From Balamuthia mandrillaris (lineage: Eukaryota > Discosea > Longamoebia > Balamuthiidae): 64,000 bases of DNA. Below, piece after piece: positions 22,660 through 34,568 of the stretch (the stretch's first letter is position 1; the number at the start of each line of letters is the position of its first letter). Under the pieces are notes generated by a model. The model ran no database searches. It was not told the origin of the DNA and worked only from the letters and a program-made list of their open reading frames with translations. The DNA lies in NCBI GenBank assembly GCA_031835245.1, contig JAVKOQ010000093.1:119751-183750 (forward strand), written 5' to 3'. Position numbers and translations under genes: made by a program.

Positions 22660-23921
22660 ATGCAAGACAAGGCTGCCGCCGTGCCGGAGGAACATCCCGA
22701 GCACCCTCGCTCCCTCATACCTGAGCTCCTGAGACAATTCTACCACCTTGGTTGGGTCACTGGAACTGGCGGTGGCATCAGCATTCGTAATGGGTAATTT
22801 TTTTTTCCTCCTCTCTATTTATTTTTGCAGTGTTGCATTAAAAATAAGTGCTGATGTGCTACCAAAAGAGAGGAGGTCTACATAGCGCCCTCTGGCGTTC
22901 AGAAAGAGCGCGTTCACACCGATGACATGTTTATCTACAACCGGGTATGCTGTTCTTCCTCCTTGCTCTTCTCCCTTCTTGTTGTTGTTGTTGTTGTCTT
23001 ATGTTCTTCTTCTTCTTCTTCTTCTTCTTCTTCTTCTTCTTCTTCTTCTTCTTCTTCTTCTTGTTCTTGTTCTTCTTCTTCTTCTTCTTCTTCTTCTTCT
23101 TCTTCTTCTTCTTCCCTCTCCCTCCTTCCTTCTCCCTTCGTTCTTCTGCTTCTCTCTCGTTACGAAACTGACACTAAATACGAAACAAGGCAGGCGAATT
23201 GCAACACACTCCCGCTGGAGAGTGCTTACGTCCCAGGTACCGCCTACTGGCTGCTCTTTCGTTTGTGCATGAACTCGTTTTTGGCCGACTGACTGAATTC
23301 TCTCTGTTTTCTGTATGGCAAAACCAGTGCTTGCACTCCGCTGTTCTTTAACGCTTACAACATGCGTAACGCGGGAGCTTGCATTCACACGTAACTTTCC
23401 TTTCTCTCTGTTCTCTGCTCTCTGCGCTTTCCCTTTATACTCTCACACCCTCTCTGCACCTCTCTCTCTCTCTCTCTCATCCATATTCATTTTCGTTCGC
23501 TATTAACAAATAGCCACTCGATGAACGCCATGCTGGTGACAATGCTCTACGAAGATGAGTTCCGGATCACTCACCAAGAAATGATAAAGGGAATTAAGGG
23601 CCATGGATTCCTCGACACCCTCGTCGTTCCCATTATCGATAACACTCCCCACGAAGCTGAGCTGAAGGACAGCATGGCTGCTGCCATGGAGAAGTATCCC
23701 AAGGCCACCGCCGTACTTGTTCGCAGGCATGGTGTTTACGTTTGGGGGTAGCTTTCTCTTTTGCTCGCTCTTTTTATCTCTCCGACTGCATTACTAACAA
23801 CTTGAAAAGGGAGACGTGGCAAGAAGCAAAGACTCAGTGCGAGTGCTATGACTATCTTTTTGAGGCTGCTGTCAAGATGAAGCAGATGGGCATCGACCCT
23901 CTCAGCAAACAACAATCCTAG
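22660..23921 (+). CDS. mtnB: Methylthioribulose-1-phosphate dehydratase (methionine salvage)
   Basis: Exons 22660-22793, 22869-22944, 23190-23236, 23328-23390, 23514-23747 and 23810-23921 give 221 residues, close to APIP/MtnB length. The enzyme dehydrates 5-methylthioribulose-1-phosphate in the cytosolic methionine salvage pathway and belongs to the zinc-dependent class II aldolase/adducin fold. Signatures in order are [43 protein letters not shown] (two zinc ligands), [22 protein letters not shown] and [10 protein letters not shown] (third ligand). All expected metal ligands are present, so it should be active. An in-frame ATG at 22567 would add 31 residues. The second intron contains a large (TTC)n tract, and the intron before 23514 contains (CT)n. 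Confidence 0.95.
22998..23115 (+). repeat. (TTC)n intronic microsatellite in the MtnB gene
   Basis: About 110 bases of almost pure TTC, interrupted twice by TTG, sit inside the second intron of the dehydratase gene, on the coding strand. They form a very long pyrimidine tract that starts roughly 50 bases after the donor. All overlapping open frames of Phe, Ser or Leu (and Arg on the other strand) are artefacts of the repeat. Confidence 0.9.
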
Positions 23922-24012
23922 ACATCATAATGTGGCCTTGTAGCTCTCTCTCACTCTCTCACTCTCTCATGACTATTTAAAACAAGCGTTACAAACAATG
24001 AGTTCTTTATTT

Positions 24013-24048
<36 letters not shown>

Positions 24049-24063
24049 ATGTATAAAGTGGTA

Positions 24064-24864
24064 TCACTTCAAGGGAGAAGAGACAGCATCCAAAGAAGGA
24101 GAAGAAGCAGGCGAGCAAGAGGAAGTGGGAGCCTGGTATCCCCAACGAAGAGGAGAAGAAGAAGGGTGGCCACTAAAGTAAGAGACGAGCAGCCAAGTGG
24201 CAGCAAGCAGCAACGACAGGAGCAGCACCATCGAGGAGGTGGCCCCTTGCTTCCCCATGTAGCTGGTCTGCAAGCCGACCAGAATAGCCAGAATGGCGAG
24301 GCCCCACATGACCTTGGCAAAGTTTCTGTGCCACCGTAGAAAAGCGGCGATGGAGCCCGCGGACAAGCCAAGCTTGTTACGAAGGAAGGAGTGCAGCCAA
24401 AAGCTGGCCGCGCCGGTTGCCACGTTCAGGAGGAGGCACACAAAGGCCAAGAGGCCGAACCACGAGTGCCACGACTTGAAGTGGTGCTTGCCGAGGTTGA
24501 ACTTGTTCTGCACGACGACGTAGAAGGAGGCGACGGCCAGGAGGAAAGCAACCAGGTGCAGGTAGGCATGCACGCTCTTGCGTTGTCTGCGGGAGAGGCT
24601 CTGTTCGATGCCGTCACAAACGGCAGAAGAAGATAGAGAAGAAGAGGGGGAGGTGGAAGTGGAACCACTGCACGATGAGTTCAAAAGGCTATCTGCGGAG
24701 GAAGGAGTGTAGGTGAGCATCAGCACGGCCTCTCCCATCAAAACGACGTAGGAGAGGGCAGCCAAAGTCACGTGGTAGGAAAAGAAGTAGGTGGCATCGA
24801 AGCAATACAAAAACAGCAACGCGGTCCAGCCCCACAAAAGTGCACGCCCCAACAACCTCAGCAT
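24064..24864 (-). CDS. Cytochrome b561 family transmembrane protein
   Basis: One exon of 266 residues with six predicted membrane helices. The haem-ligand histidines of the b561 core appear in the expected places: FFSYHV before the second helix, YLHLVAF at the start of the third, KSWHSWFG at the fourth and LRWHRNFAK at the fifth. EAVLML in the second helix is also typical. The layout is that of the CYB561D-like subgroup, which moves electrons across membranes from ascorbate to a ferric or radical acceptor. A Ser-rich loop of about 40 residues between helices two and three is longer than usual. The ATG at 24864 was chosen because it is the first ATG before the hydrophobic N-terminus. TTTATT at 24006-24011 (AATAAA on the coding strand) lies about 50 bases past the stop. 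Confidence 0.85.
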   Translation of the reverse strand: MLRLLGRALLWGWTALLFLYCFDATYFFSYHVTLAALSYVVLMGEAVLMLTYTPSSADSLLNSSCSGSTSTSPSSSLSSSAVCDGIEQSLSRRQRKSVHAYLHLVAFLLAVASFYVVVQNKFNLGKHHFKSWHSWFGLLAFVCLLLNVATGAASFWLHSFLRNKLGLSAGSIAAFLRWHRNFAKVMWGLAILAILVGLQTSYMGKQGATSSMVLLLSLLLAATWLLVSYFSGHPSSSPLRWGYQAPTSSCSPASSPSLDAVSSPLK

Positions 24865-25237
24865 GATGCAGGTGTTCTCTTCGCTTTTGTTGTGTGCTTG
24901 GTTCGTTCGCTTGTTCGCTTTTTTTGTTTGTATTTTTTGGTTAATATTTGTGTGTTTAAATAATATATATAACATGTATGTTGTTTGTGTGTGTGTCCCT
25001 TTAGTAGCTCTCAAGGGAGATAGGCACGGCGTGCAGGCTTGGGGTTGGTTTGTGGAGCTAAACTCGATGAAAACCCAACCCTTTGAAGACGACCATGCAT
25101 GCAGGTTTTGGCAAAGACTGTGCTCCACAACAAGCACACACAGACCAAACGGCGGGGGCACGTGCAACAAACCCAGTTTAAATTCTCTCCTTTTTTAAGG
25201 GTAGAATCTGGGGTATTCACAGATGCAGCTGCTGTAT
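24865..25237. other. Intergenic gap upstream of the b561 gene
   Basis: This 373-base gap lies between two minus-strand genes, the end of the Zn2Cys6 gene and the start of the b561 gene. The half nearest 24900-25000 is AT-rich and includes TATATATAA-like sequence at about 24963, roughly 100 bases upstream of the b561 ATG. No gene is visible. Confidence 0.35.
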
Positions 25238-28162
25238 TTAGGATTCGTGAACAACTGGATAGAAAGAGGGGGAAAGAGAGAGCAATGCATCGAATGGTTG
25301 AGGGCTGGTTGGGCAAGGCCCCGCTGGCAACAAACATCCTGAAGAAGGGGGAGCATCCGTTGTTGTCATGCATAGGGAAGATGGTGGTGTTGACGTTTGT
25401 CCCGAAGAACAAGAAGACAGAGGAGGACCACCCCCGCCACCGCAACTTGCTCCTCCGCCAACATCAGGTTTGCCTAAACTTTCGCCGCTGCTACTACAAC
25501 CGGCGTCCTCATCATCGTCAGCAGATGTGGTGGAAGAGGCTTCCACGGGCGAGAAGGAGAAAGGAGGAGGGGAGATGGAGGTACTGCTGTCGTCCGTCAT
25601 GATGCGTCCCGAACAAAAGCCGCCCACTTGTTGTTGGCAGTGGCAAGTACGGTCTAGACGCTCCGTTGCGGTCACCAAATAGTGATGTATGCTGGGCGTT
25701 ATGGAGGTGGAGATGTCGTCCCATATGCAAAAAGCTCGCTCCATCACTGTCTTTCCGAGTTTTGCGGCGAATAGGATGATATGAGTGGTGGTTGCCTCGA
25801 AGCGTTTACCACTTTTCGATTGAAATATGCAACGCATTCTATAGTTCATGTGCAATTTTTAAGCAACTTGAAAAAGAATGACGAGAAGCAGCACAGAAAA
25901 AAAAATGTAAAAAAGAACAGGAAGTAAATAAGCCTAACGGACCTGTAACACTTGGTAAATGAGCCAGGAGGAGGAGGTTCCATTAACGCAGAAAACTCAT
26001 GAAATGCCCAATGTCCAAACTCTGCCGGAATAAAACCTACCTCTCTTGGCGTTTTGCCCTGTACTTCGTTCTGCGGCACAAGTTTTCAAGTTTTGTTTTA
26101 AAAAAATGGGTATGGTGGCATCAAGCAAAGGGAAAGAGACGACAAACGAAAAAAAAAAAAAAGATATCGAAAGAGCACACCTACCAAAGTATATTCAAAC
26201 AAAAGGCTCCAACCCTTGCTGATGGCAACAATGCCCGGCTGCATGTGCGGTTTAATGAAGCGAATGAAAGCATAGGCCTTACTATCAGTGGTTTGCAGCG
26301 ATGGAATCGGCCGGAAATGGTCAACAGTATTGGTATCAGACGGTGCTGGTAAGGACGGCGGTAGAGATAGGGAAGGTCTTGGTGACATGGTTCCAAACTG
26401 AGAGGCGAAGAGAGACGAGATAAATGAACTGTTGTAGGCAAGGTCTTCGGGGAGTTGTCCCTCGTTGAGATAAAGGTAGGCGGAGGAGGAAGAGTAAGCT
26501 TCGACATGTGAGCGATCTCGCTTGCTAGAGGAGGATCCATTTGTTGGACGTTGTTGCTCCGAAATTTGTTGTTGGCGTTGTAGTGGCGGCTGTTGTGGCG
26601 TAGGAGGCGGCTGTTGTGGCGTAGGAGGCGGCTGTTGTTGTACAGAGGAAGGTGAAGGTAATCTTTGCGTAAGTTGAACCAGAGTAGACTGCATAGTAAA
26701 TAATTGGTGCATGATCTGTTCGTTGTCTCGTCTTAGTTTCTTGAGCTCGCGCCTAAGTTTTTTGGTGTTTCTTTTGACAGCTTTCTCCACTAGTCTCTCA
26801 ATTTTGCTTCCTGTACCTCCGAGACCAAAACCGCTAAAGCTGCCCTCAACAACACCATTATCACTCGCAACAGTTCTTCGCCTCTTGCTATCCGATGGAG
26901 CGCTATACTGCTGTTGGTGTTGGTGCTGTAATGGATAGAAGTGGTGATGGAGTGGAGGAGGTAGAGTGTGAGGGTGACCAGGACTTTGACTATGGGAAAA
27001 AGGCAAGCCATGATGGTGATGTTGGTGTTGGTGGTGGTTGCTACGTTGTTGATATCCGCTACGAACGTCTTCCGACTCTTCGTCATCATTTCTTTCTTTG
27101 TTGAGGTGGTGGAACGGCCGTTTGTGGGTGATATTGTGGCTATTTGGAGAAGAAGCATCTGCTGCATGGGCCTCCTCCGAACGGCCATGAAGAAAATTGC
27201 GCTGGCTATTGAGAGGGGAGAATGGTACACCTCCGTAGGAAAAGCGAGGGCTTGTGGCTACTGTAGGGTGTTGACGCGACGAGCCACTATCAGTTTGGTG
27301 GTTGGTGTGGGTATCATCGATACACTCTGGCGAGGAAAGTGAAGAAGAACTGCAATAGTCTGAAGAGTTGGGGTAGGAGCTACCACCGAACGTCGAAGCG
27401 GAGGCAGCAGTAGAGCGAGTTGCTGAAGTAGCAGGAGTGGGTACAGATGACGATGACGAAGAAGAGGATAGTGGGGTTGTGTGTTGGTCAGAGAAACGGT
27501 TCGTTGGGTCTTCTCTTGGAAGAGGTAATGTGGTTGGCCGTCGTTGTTGCTGCAGCAGCATCGAGAATAAGTGTTGCTGCTGTGGTGACCGTGACTGTTG
27601 TTGCTGGTGTCGTGCGTGATGATAGTGTTGCGGTTGAAGAATAGTTTGCTGCTGCTGCTCTATACTTCTACCTTCACTTGGAAAGAAGGAGGGAGAAGGC
27701 AACACGGTTGCTGCCTGCATAAAAGAGTGGGCAGAGGTGCTGTGTCCGTTTATAGCTTTGTTCAACGGCTTCCTTCCTTTCTTTCTCTGCGGGGCGTCGC
27801 AGCAAGTGGCCTCATTCCCCGTTTTGATGCAGCGTTTGCAAGGCCGTCCTTTTTTTTGTTTTTGGGTTACATTTTTAAATGAGTTCAAAGAAGAAGAAGA
27901 AGAAGAACAAAGAAGAATAAAGAAGAGGAGAAGAAGCACAAGAAAAGCAGAGCAAGAAGAAGACAGAATTTTTCGAAAAAAAAAAAAACAAGGGTTAGGT
28001 ACCAGGGTCGCAAGCGGTGTGCGACTTTCTGCAGTTGATGCAAGACTTTTTTGGGGGCTGTCGTTTGCGGTGTGTAGTTGAACCCCCTTGGTCGGTAGCG
28101 GTAGCTGCGGAAGGACTACCGTAACCTTCCTTCTCGTGGTTGTTATTGTTGGTAGAGGCCAT
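25238..28162 (-). CDS. Zn2Cys6 binuclear-cluster transcription factor with PAS-like region
   Basis: Exons, + coordinates in transcription order: 28162-28003, 27848-26185, 26070-25943 and 25838-25238, joining in phase to about 850 residues. Splicing the first two exons builds a complete binuclear cluster: SCINCRKSHTACD, then GRPCKRCI and EATCCDAP, giving six Cys at CxxC-x6-C ... CxxC-x6-C. A basic stretch follows. The middle is Gln/His/Ser rich with a Leu-containing helix (KKLRRELKKLRRDNEQI) that could dimerise. Near the C-terminus, spanning three exons, IVAISKGWSLLFEYTL, VQGKTPREVGF and SKSGKRFEATTTHII look like a PAS domain. The nearest fungal layout is the ERT1/AcuK/RDS2 group of carbon-metabolism regulators. 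DNA binding is well supported; ligand sensing by the PAS region is inference. Confidence 0.82.
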
Positions 28163-29053
28163 CACCACCGTCCAGCTTCTCTTTTTGGGGGAGGGAATCT
28201 TTTTGAAAAAAATAAATAATACACAGGTTTTCGCCTAAACGTTTGACCAAAGGCAAACAACACAAGCAATGCTCAAAGCAATAAAGCAATAAAAAAGCGT
28301 TGAGGGTGGTGCTGGTGGTGGGAAAGGGCGGTAGCCGTGAGCCGTGCAGTCAAACAATTTTTGCTTCTGCTACTTTCTTTTGGGGGGGGTGGTCGTGTAC
28401 GATGGTTTTTTTCGCCGTTTTTTCGCATTTCTCCGAGATGATGACATCATGCCTTCCTGATTTACCGAGATGCTGACATCATGCTCACAGTTGGCAACCT
28501 TCTGGTCAGAGCCTGTCGACGTCACTCCTTATCGCGCCCTTTGCGGTTTTGTGCTGCAAAGCAGCAGAGACAGAGCAGGGGACCCCGTCCGTGTGGTGTT
28601 GGCAGCTTGCTTGCTTGCTTGTTTGGTTGGAAGCTCTGAGAGAGAGAAGAATAAAAATAAGAGAAGGAAAAAAGGAGGCGGGACCCATCGCAAGCAGAAC
28701 CCAAACAGACGGGCAACGAGCGAACGGAAGGGAAGGGCGGGTCCACGCCAACGAGCAAGCAAACAAAAAAAAAAAAGAGGAAACGGAAGAGCCTTGGCCG
28801 CCAATGAGCCCAATTAAATATTTTCTTAACCAAATATTTAAAAAAAAATAAAAAAAAAAGGTAGAAGAACCACAACCACCAAACTGCAAAAACATTTTAA
28901 AAACAAAAACAAAAAAAAAATAGACCACCGCGTTTTGCTGGTGGGTGGGTGACCAAGGAGAGAGGGAACAAAGGAGGAGGCACACGAGCCACGCAGAAGA
29001 AGAGGAGGAGGAGGGGGCGAAGGCGGGTGGTGCTTTTGGGGACATTATTCCTG
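28163..29053. promoter_or_regulatory. 890-bp divergent regulatory region between the Zn2Cys6 and F-box genes
   Basis: This is the longest non-LINE intergenic stretch in the window. It contains a poly-G run near 28381, a paired TGACATCAT element (listed separately), a GACGTCAC at about 28517-28524 and A-rich tracts at 28760-28920. No open frame here looks real. The length fits the usual pattern that transcription-factor genes have larger control regions. Confidence 0.45.
28433..28484. promoter_or_regulatory. Two direct copies of a 20-bp element containing TGACATCAT
   Basis: CCGAGATGATGACATCATGC at 28433-28452 recurs at 28465-28484 with one change (A to C at the ninth base). Each copy contains TGACATCA, one base off the bZIP/CREB consensus TGACGTCA. 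A further GACGTCAC lies about 35 bp downstream. The copies start 32 bp apart, about three helical turns, so bound proteins would face the same side. The elements lie about 270-330 bp upstream of the Zn2Cys6 start and 570-620 bp upstream of the F-box start. Function as bZIP sites is inference. Confidence 0.5.
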
Positions 29054-31998
29054 ATGGATATTTTAGACCAGCTCTCCTTGGAAACGGTGGCCCACGTTCT
29101 GAGTTTTGTGGAGGGAGCAGATCTTGGGCGGCTGTGCTGCCTGTCAAAGCGCTACAAGGCCCTCATCGATGACTCTGCTGGGCTGTGGAAGGGCCAAATG
29201 AAGAAAGAGGGTCTCCTGCTGTCCTCCACGGATGCTAACGCGCAGCCACCCGGAGGATCCTCCGTTTCCTCCAGCAACACCATGGCAGCAGAAGGCGGAG
29301 GAGGTGCCTCTTCAGAGGAAATGGGTGTTGGTGGCAACAGCACGGCTACAGGTGAAGAGGATCATCTGCTGTTACGACCAGAGGCTGGCAGCAGCCCGCT
29401 AATGTGGAAGCATGAGTACGTGCTTCGTGCCATGAAGAAGCGTCACAAATGTTCTCTTTGCTTCTCACCTCTTCTGCCGATTACTGCCTCCACTTCTACC
29501 ACCGCCGCCACCACCACCACAAGCAACAACACGATCGACACGGCAGCCATGCTGGCCGACGGAAGAAAGAAGAAAGGCAAGAAAAAGAAGAGCCAGGTGG
29601 AGGAGCCCTCTCCTCCCTCTACAGGGTTGAGCTATGCCGATGCCACTCTGGCCCTCTGTCACTCGTGCTTTCCCTACCGATACAATGCTCCTCCGGTGGA
29701 GGGCGCCGAGGCCTACCCTCTCCAAGAGGGGGAGGTGACGAGGGACTGGGGCCTCAATCCGCAGGAGCGAGAGGCCCTCTACAAGAGGGACCGTGCAAGC
29801 GGGAAGAAGTGGTGGCGCCTTCGCGAGGTCATGCGTTACTCGCTCTCCAAGCACGGTCCCGTTGGCTTGAGGCAGTTGCGGGAGAGAAAGCGTCTGAAGT
29901 CCATGGAACGGGCCAAGAAGAAAGGAAATGTTAAATTGGTATTGTCTGCTCTCTCTCTCTCTCTCTCTCCCTCTCTCCCTCTCTCTCCCTCCCTCCCTCC
30001 CTCTCCTACTTCCATCCTGCCTCCTTGCGCGCATTCTCGTCCAACCCCTCTTGGTGTTGTAATGACCCTATCTACTCCATCATGTAGGACCTTGGCAAAA
30101 AACTGGAAAAGAAGGGCTTCCTTCCATCGGCAGCTTTGTTGATGAGGAAACCAAATACATCAAAGGCACTGAAGGAGAGTCTTTGGAGACTACAAAATTA
30201 TCGCGTGATGAAAGAAAGAAGACAGCGGGTGATGGCTTTCTTCTTGAACAGAGGGATCGACTGGTCATTGGTTCACCGGCATCGCTTAGTCAAGAAGTAC
30301 ATAACGCAATACACGAAAGAAGTCACAAGAGCAGATTTGCTGGGCCTTGCCCGCGAAGTGGGCCGCAAGCGAACCGAACTGCAAAAGAAACTAGAGCAGC
30401 GGAACGCCCTCACCGTAGACATAGAGAAACGGGCAGAGAGGATCAAAGCAGCCTTTGCGGAGGTGGGTCTTGGGGAAGACATTTTCGAGGACTTAATCAA
30501 AGATGAGAGTCTGGCCTTCTACGAGTGGGTTCTCACTGGAGAGATAAGAGGACCTGCTGCGACCCCAAATGGAGGAGAAGGTGAAAATAGTGGTGAAAGC
30601 AAACAGAAAGGAAAATCAAGCGTTGTGACCGGAGAAGAGGGCGTGCGAAGGGCAATGGCGGATGGACTGAAGTGGAGCATGGTGAAGATGGTGCTGCAGA
30701 CTATTCGCCAGGTTCTGGAAAAGCAAGGCATTCCTTGGCGGTGGGTCCGTAATAATGCCAGGGACCAAAAGGAGGGAGAGGAAGGGCAGAAGCCCTGGAA
30801 GCTGTACAAGAGGGAAGCCATGGCCGGGTGGAATCTGTTGGGACCCAGCAGAGCGGATGAGCAGCGGCTGTTAGTGAGACAGGAAGTGGAACGACTAGTG
30901 GCCCTTCGGGAAGCTCGTGAGCGCAGGAAAGCATTGGTAAAACGGCTCATTGACGACAAGCTGCGAGGCCGCAGCAACAACAACCAGGTCATCCTCAAGA
31001 AACTATGGCAGCTGTTTGCCCTCGATGAGGACACATATGACGTGTGGGAGCACTATGAGCTAGACTTTTGGAAGACGGAAATTGCAGAGAAGATCACTGG
31101 TTTCATAAAGGGCAAGGGTTTCTCTTCCTGGAGGAGCAACAGCCATAATGCTTCCTCCTCCTCCTCTTCCGCATCCAGTGCGATGGAAGAGGCTGCCTCG
31201 CTCATAGAACCTGTCGTTGAGAAGTTGGTAGCATTCGTGATCCGTAAAGAAGAACTTCGACAGGCGTTACATTTCCTCGGATATGGCATGCCTCCTAGCG
31301 GCATAGTCTCCACGCCCTTTCGTCTCTACATGGAAGGCAACGACAAGGTCTCTCTCAATGATTGCGCGTTGGCCCTCGCTAGGGGATTCAACAAGGCGGA
31401 GATGGAGGCCATGCGGACCAAGATGGCTGAGAGACGAAGCGCCGAAGCCTGCGAGGGCATCCATCCCTATCTACGGAGGAAGGAGGAGGAGCGCCTCCGA
31501 GGCAAGGACGAAGATGATGACGAGGATGATGATAGCTTTGACGATGAGGACCGTCCCAAAACCAGATGCTTGCTCTTGGAAGAAGGAGAGTGGACATCCA
31601 GTGATGAAGACGAGGAAGAAGAGTTGATAGCCAAGAGAGGCAATAAGAAAAAGCGGTCAGGCTACTCCCACCATCGCCTTACTGTTTCTGCCAAGAAAAA
31701 ACGGAAACGAAAGAGCGGTGGCAGCAGTGGTGGCAGTCGCGCCCCCAAACGAAAGACGAAGAGAAGAAGAAAGAGTCGTAGCAGCAGAACGTTATCCCCC
31801 AACCAACAATCTGCCCAAACAAGCCAAGAAGAGGATGATGATGACGATGATGCGGAAGAGGAAGAAAGCGAGGAAGAGGAGGAGGACGAAGACGAGTCTG
31901 AAGAGGAAGAGGACGAAGAGGAGGAAGACGAACCCAACGCTGATTCACGGTTTCACCCGTACAATTTCTTTTTCAAACGATCTCCCGGCTATCGCTGA
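29054..31998 (+). CDS. Large F-box protein with zinc/XPA-like region and charged C-terminal tail
   Basis: Exons 29054-29938 and 30088-31998 give about 931 residues. The F-box is at the start (ILDQLSLETVAHVLSFV ... LCCLSKRYKALI ... LW). Two CxxC pairs follow (KCSLCF and LCHSCF), separated by a Ser/Thr/Lys-rich insertion. Then GLNPQEREALYKRDRAS and WWRLREVMRYSLSKHG resemble the C-terminal part of the XPA fold. The region 30150-31400 is helical and charged and I cannot assign it. The tail has a Lys/Arg-rich nuclear-localisation-like block, then a long Asp/Glu tract, ending PYNFFFKRSPGYR. A nuclear SCF adaptor is a reasonable guess. The intron after 29938 has (CT)n right behind the donor. Confidence 0.75.
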
Positions 31999-32155
31999 GG
32001 ACAGGCAAAAGGGAAGCAAGTCCAGAAGGTGCTGAAGCTTGTCATCCTTCCAACGAACCAGAGGCCCTCTTTTTCCCCTTCCAACCCAACAACAAGGTTT
32101 TGTCCATGTAAACAAATACAAAAAATTCATTTTCACATGTTTGTGCCTTGTGTCT

Positions 32156-32672
32156 TCATTCTTCAGGCCAGCCGTTGGATGGGATCCATTTATCCTTCAA
32201 CAGTCCCATCCAAATAGGTCTTGACGTGAAAAATTCCATCTCGTGAGTGCGATCAGGTTGCGTTTGTAGCCAGTAGAACGACGCCAAAGCGGTGTTCTTG
32301 CTAAGGAGTGGCTCTAAGGCCTCCAGGCTATCCCTACGTTGTTGCTCGTTCGGCTTGTCAGCAATACTTTGCAAAGCTTGTGTGACATCGGCCAGTCCTT
32401 GTGCCAGCGAGTTGCCTGTCCCATCTTCGTGGTACATGCTTACCAAGGAAGCAGCAACCAGCACTGGGCCATAGTAGTTACAGCAAATGTCATCCAACCG
32501 ATCATTTTGAGAGATCTTGAGGTGATTCAGGACCTTGCCTAGCAGTCCTCGCGATGCATTCTCCGCTACCACCATCAACGATACGAATGTGCAATTGCTG
32601 TACTTTACCTCTCCGAGAGTGCCATGAAATTCTGTGTAGAGCTGCGAAAAGAACAGTGTTGAGGTGAACAAC

Positions 32673-32710
<38 letters not shown>

Positions 32711-33945
32711 ATCTCCTCCTATCTCCCCATTATCTTTTTCTCCCTTACCTCCTCGCGAAACTTGCTATCCTTCATAAACTGTTCACCATCCACCTGATGG
32801 TGAACAAGTATTAGATATGCGAAAGAACTATGGAGAAGAAAGAGTGCAAACCATATAAATCAACTTTGATACTCTGTACCCGCGGACCCTAATCCAGCCT
32901 CTGGGACGCCTCACCTTTAACAGCCGAACCGTTGTCTCCTCTTCATAATAGTATTTATACGTGTGGGACAGCATGCTGCATGCTCCTGAGGGGCTGTGCA
33001 AGCGAGGGGATGGTCGTGAAGGAGGATCCCCTTCCAAGTACTTGGAGATAAGAGCAAACATCAGATCTATGTGGCCCTGATTCAATCCTGCAATGAAGAA
33101 CGTGCAGTCCCATTCGTACTCCTCGCCCTGCGTCCATGTTCTGTTGCTAACAGGTGAACCACTGGAGAAAAGAAAGAAGAAAGTAGAAAGCAGCAAAGAG
33201 GAAAGAAGACAAAAGCAAGAAGATACTTGAACATAGTCCAATGGCAGCGATATAAATCTTTGATGGGGTTGGAGTGCGGGCCAGCAGTCCCATTGACCAT
33301 TATATTCCGAAGGTCGAACGGTATTTGGTTGGCATCGCCCCAACAGGGAGGGGGATACCACTCTGCAAAGCGTGTAAGTACGTCTTGAGGTGCGCAGTCC
33401 CTCCATGGGTTGTGTAGTGCATCCCTCGTCAACCGTAATGGCCATATCTTGCTCCCTGTTTCGGGCTTCTCCTCCTCTACCCCAGCCTGCCTTTTTGATG
33501 TTGGTTAGTGGTGTCACGCAAGCAAGCAAGAAAGAAAGAAACGACAAGAAAGCAACGACAAGAAAGAAAGAAAGAAAGAAACGACTAGAAAGAACAAAAA
33601 CGAAATAAACGGAAGAAAGCGAGGCTATGAAACAAAGAAAAAGAAAGAGAGGCGACGTGCTTCGAAGAGGTAAGGATGAGGACCGTGGTAATTCTCTCCC
33701 CAAAAATCGTGCCCAAAGGCGCGAAGGTAGAGCACCAGCCACAAAGGGGTGGAGTTGCACGCCTGGCACATGGCCGAGCAAGTGGCAGAGAGAGCCGCCA
33801 CGTCCCTCTCCTCCAAATGGCACAAAATCAGCAACAGCGCGTTCTCATCCAACCTAAACAATGGTGACGGCTGCGTCTGCGGCATGGACTCCTCTCCTCC
33901 TTCTCCTTCTCCTCCTCCTCCTCCTCCTGGTGCTGGGCTCTCCAT
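32156..33945 (-). CDS. F-box protein with unassigned C-terminal domain
   Basis: Five exons, + coordinates in transcription order: 33945-33657, 33476-33227, 33161-32852, 32793-32749 and 32641-32156, giving about 459 residues. The F-box is FRLDENALLLILCHLEERDV ... TCSAMCQ ... LWLVLYLRAFG. Conserved-looking segments follow (WTQGEEYEWDCTFFIAGLNQ, RGWIRVRGYRV, YGPVLVAASLVSMYHEDG) that I cannot place in a named family. The second exon boundary (33476) was chosen only because it keeps phase and is less certain; the alternatives at CAG|GCTGGG do not fit the frame. The introns contain (CT)n or AAAGA runs. It shares a ~160-bp divergent promoter with the sirtuin gene. Confidence 0.7.
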
Positions 33946-34106
33946 CGGTGGTGGCAGTGGCGATAGCGTAGAAAGAAGTGGACTGACTCCCGCAACAAAT
34001 TAAAATAGCAATAAGGGAGGAGGAAGGAGGAGGACAGGAAGGGAGGAACTAAGCAAAAAAAGCAGGCGCGGCCCGCGTGCGGAGAAGAGCTCAAGAGACA
34101 TTGCCC

Positions 34107-34473
34107 ATGCCCAGATTTGCCTTGCTCCCCATTCGGGGTATCAGCGGTGGGGATGGTTGGTGTTTCGCTGCTGCAGGTTGTTGTTTCGGAGGCAGCAAAC
34201 GAGCTGCCGTTTTAGCTCGTTTTGTGAGAGCCGCAGGGGGACGGCGGACCTTCGCCAGCAGCACCACTCCGCCTCGTTTTGGTGGTGGGTCCTCCTCGCC
34301 AACGGCTACCACCACTGACAGTACCGGCAGTGGTGGTGATGCCAGCGAAACGGCTGCTAGCATGGATAAGGCAGCGGCAGCCATCCGGGAGGCCAAGGCA
34401 GTGTTGATCTGTGCCGGAGCTGGTTTTGTAACTCTCTTCTTTGTTTCTTCGTGCCTGTAGCTCGCTTGCTCGT

Positions 34474-34568
<95 letters not shown>

